Below, piece by piece: positions 6,601 through 6,797 of a DNA stretch of 6,797 nucleotides. The notes below the pieces were generated by a model. The model was given only the letters and a program-made list of their open reading frames with translations. It had not been told where the DNA came from and did not search any database. Position 1 is the first letter of the stretch. Each line of letters opens with the position of its first letter. The position numbers were made by a program, and so were the translations under genes. The DNA is from Alphaproteobacteria bacterium (GTDB lineage: Bacteria > Pseudomonadota > Alphaproteobacteria > UBA8366 > JADFVY01): contig JAOUMF010000118.1 in the NCBI GenBank assembly GCA_029881615.1, forward strand, positions 1 through 6,797, given 5' to 3'.

Positions 6601-6797
6601 GCTGGTCGATTTCATCCGGCAAGAGCAGGAGAAAGGCACGCCACTGCGCGCCGCCCTGATCGAGGCCGGGGCGATCCGCTTCCAGCCGATCTTCCTGACC
6701 GCGGTGGCGGCGATGATCGGCGCGGCCTTTATCCTGGCCGATCCGATCTTTCAGGGCCTGGCGATTTCGCTGGTTTTCGGGCTGGCCTCGTCGACGG
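3656..6797 (+). CDS. RND efflux permease, HAE type (3' end beyond window)
   Basis: Inner-membrane, proton-driven pump subunit. The frame is open for 1047 codons to the right edge, so only the last few tens of residues (TM12 and tail) should be missing. TM1 is at about 17-37, followed by the first porter domain (about 43-355). TM2-TM6 occupy about 357-511, then a Gly/His-rich cytoplasmic loop (512-535) and TM7 at about 552-570. The second porter domain follows (about 575-905). TM8-TM11 follow from about 913 on, with TM12 lying beyond the window. TM4 has D422-D423 in GILVDDAIVVVEN, matching the D407-D408 proton relay of AcrB and pointing to a drug-type rather than a CusA-like metal pump. In TM10, at the place of AcrB K940, it has R978 (AGIIVRNSILLVDF). 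GGAG (3644-3647) stands eight bases before ATG 3656. I checked the frame at several points and see no frameshift. No channel gene is visible; the partner may be a distant TolC. Confidence 0.93.
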   Translation, partial: MDLGIAGRLTRASIASPLTPLLLIASVLVGLLALAILPREEEPQISVPMVDILVAANGLKAEDAVELVTKPLEDIVKGIDGVEHVYSQSQDNGVVVTARFFVGTSADAAILRVHEEISANLSSIPMGIPEPLIVGRGINDVAMVTLTLAPRSDLAPAAAERWDDNALYNIAEELLHELIKVDDVGLTYIAGGRPNQIRVEPDPERLSLYGVTLNRLVEKIENANRSFVVGHIRNNNSDMPVVAGQTLSGMPDIGLLVIATHDGRPVYVKDVAHIVVGAAPLEHRAWHIEPLADGDMRVLPTVTLAIGKREGANAVVVADRILERLEIVRGDLVPENIAVHITRNYGETALEKADELLLHLGIATVSIVILIGVFVGWRESGVVLVIIPTTILLTFFASYLMGYTINRVSLFALIFSIGILVDDAIVVVENIVRHWRMKPGADPVKTAVEAVAEVGNPTIVATLTVIAALLPMMFVSGLMGPYMAPIPANASAAMLFSFFIAVMIAPWLLIKLGGGKQAVGGGDGGHGHEGRMSRLYRKTARPILKNKTRSWAFLLIVGIATIASTAMFATRSVTVKLLPFDNKSELQVVVDLPEGSSLEATQRVLIAAARKLGGLPELAHIQAYAGTAAPFNFNGLVRHYYLRASPEMGDLQVNLKPKHERDRASHDIALEIRTRLATLDIPEGASIKVVEVPPGPPVLSTLLAEVYGPDAETRRRYAAGIRQAFESVDFIVDTDDSFGRPAQRLRLSIDQDNLEFHGVEEVAVYDTIAALFGGISVGYSHRGGGSNPVEIAISLPKADLGPGERLLSTPIPGRNGIVELGDVVEWKYEEASYPLFRHGGRFAEMVMADMAGQYEAPIYGMFAVEDAIAEMDWGAGGPPEISYRGQPEDEAQATLLWDGEWEITWTTFRDMGGAFIVALLGIYLLVVGQFHSFKLPLVILTPVPLTMVGIVFGHWLFNAPFSATSMIGFIALAGIIVRNSILLVDFIRQEQEKGTPLRAALIEAGAIRFQPIFLTAVAAMIGAAFILADPIFQGLAISLVFGLASST

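Overview
The window looks like chromosomal DNA from a moderately GC-rich proteobacterium, most likely an alphaproteobacterium (Rhodospirillales-like). This rests on the codon bias, the style of the response regulator and the IF-1 sequence. It is an inference, since there is no rRNA or other taxonomic marker. I see no tRNA, rRNA, CRISPR array, insertion sequence or phage gene.

Left part (1-1704, plus strand): a short six-helix cation diffusion facilitator (CDF)-like transporter, then infA (translation initiation factor IF-1, 72 residues from a GTG start), then a class II aldolase that keeps every FucA active-site residue I could place. The start of the transporter overlaps the stop of a reading frame that enters from the left edge. 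The infA-aldolase junction holds a 15-codon mini-ORF linked to both genes by ATGA overlaps.

Middle part (1720-2664): a NarL/LuxR-type response regulator on the minus strand, convergent with the aldolase across a 15-base gap. Next comes a 294-base AT-rich divergent intergenic region. It contains a plausible promoter for the regulator and, nearer the right-hand operon, a compact double inverted repeat (2582-2604) that looks like an operator.

Right part (2665-6797, plus strand): an efflux operon with a periplasmic adaptor (membrane fusion protein), followed 19 bases later by an RND inner-membrane permease that runs off the right edge after 1047 codons. The adaptor carries the hairpin motif used to dock to TolC-type outer-membrane channels. 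The permease has the aspartate pair of proton-driven drug (HAE-type) pumps. No outer-membrane channel gene is in view. The divergent regulator is an obvious candidate to control the pump, but nothing in the sequence proves it, and no histidine kinase is visible.

I found no clearly new system. The points most worth checking are the Cys-for-His change in the metal site of the CDF-like transporter, the unusual neighbourhood of infA with its mini-ORF junction, and the operator-like dyad in front of the efflux operon.
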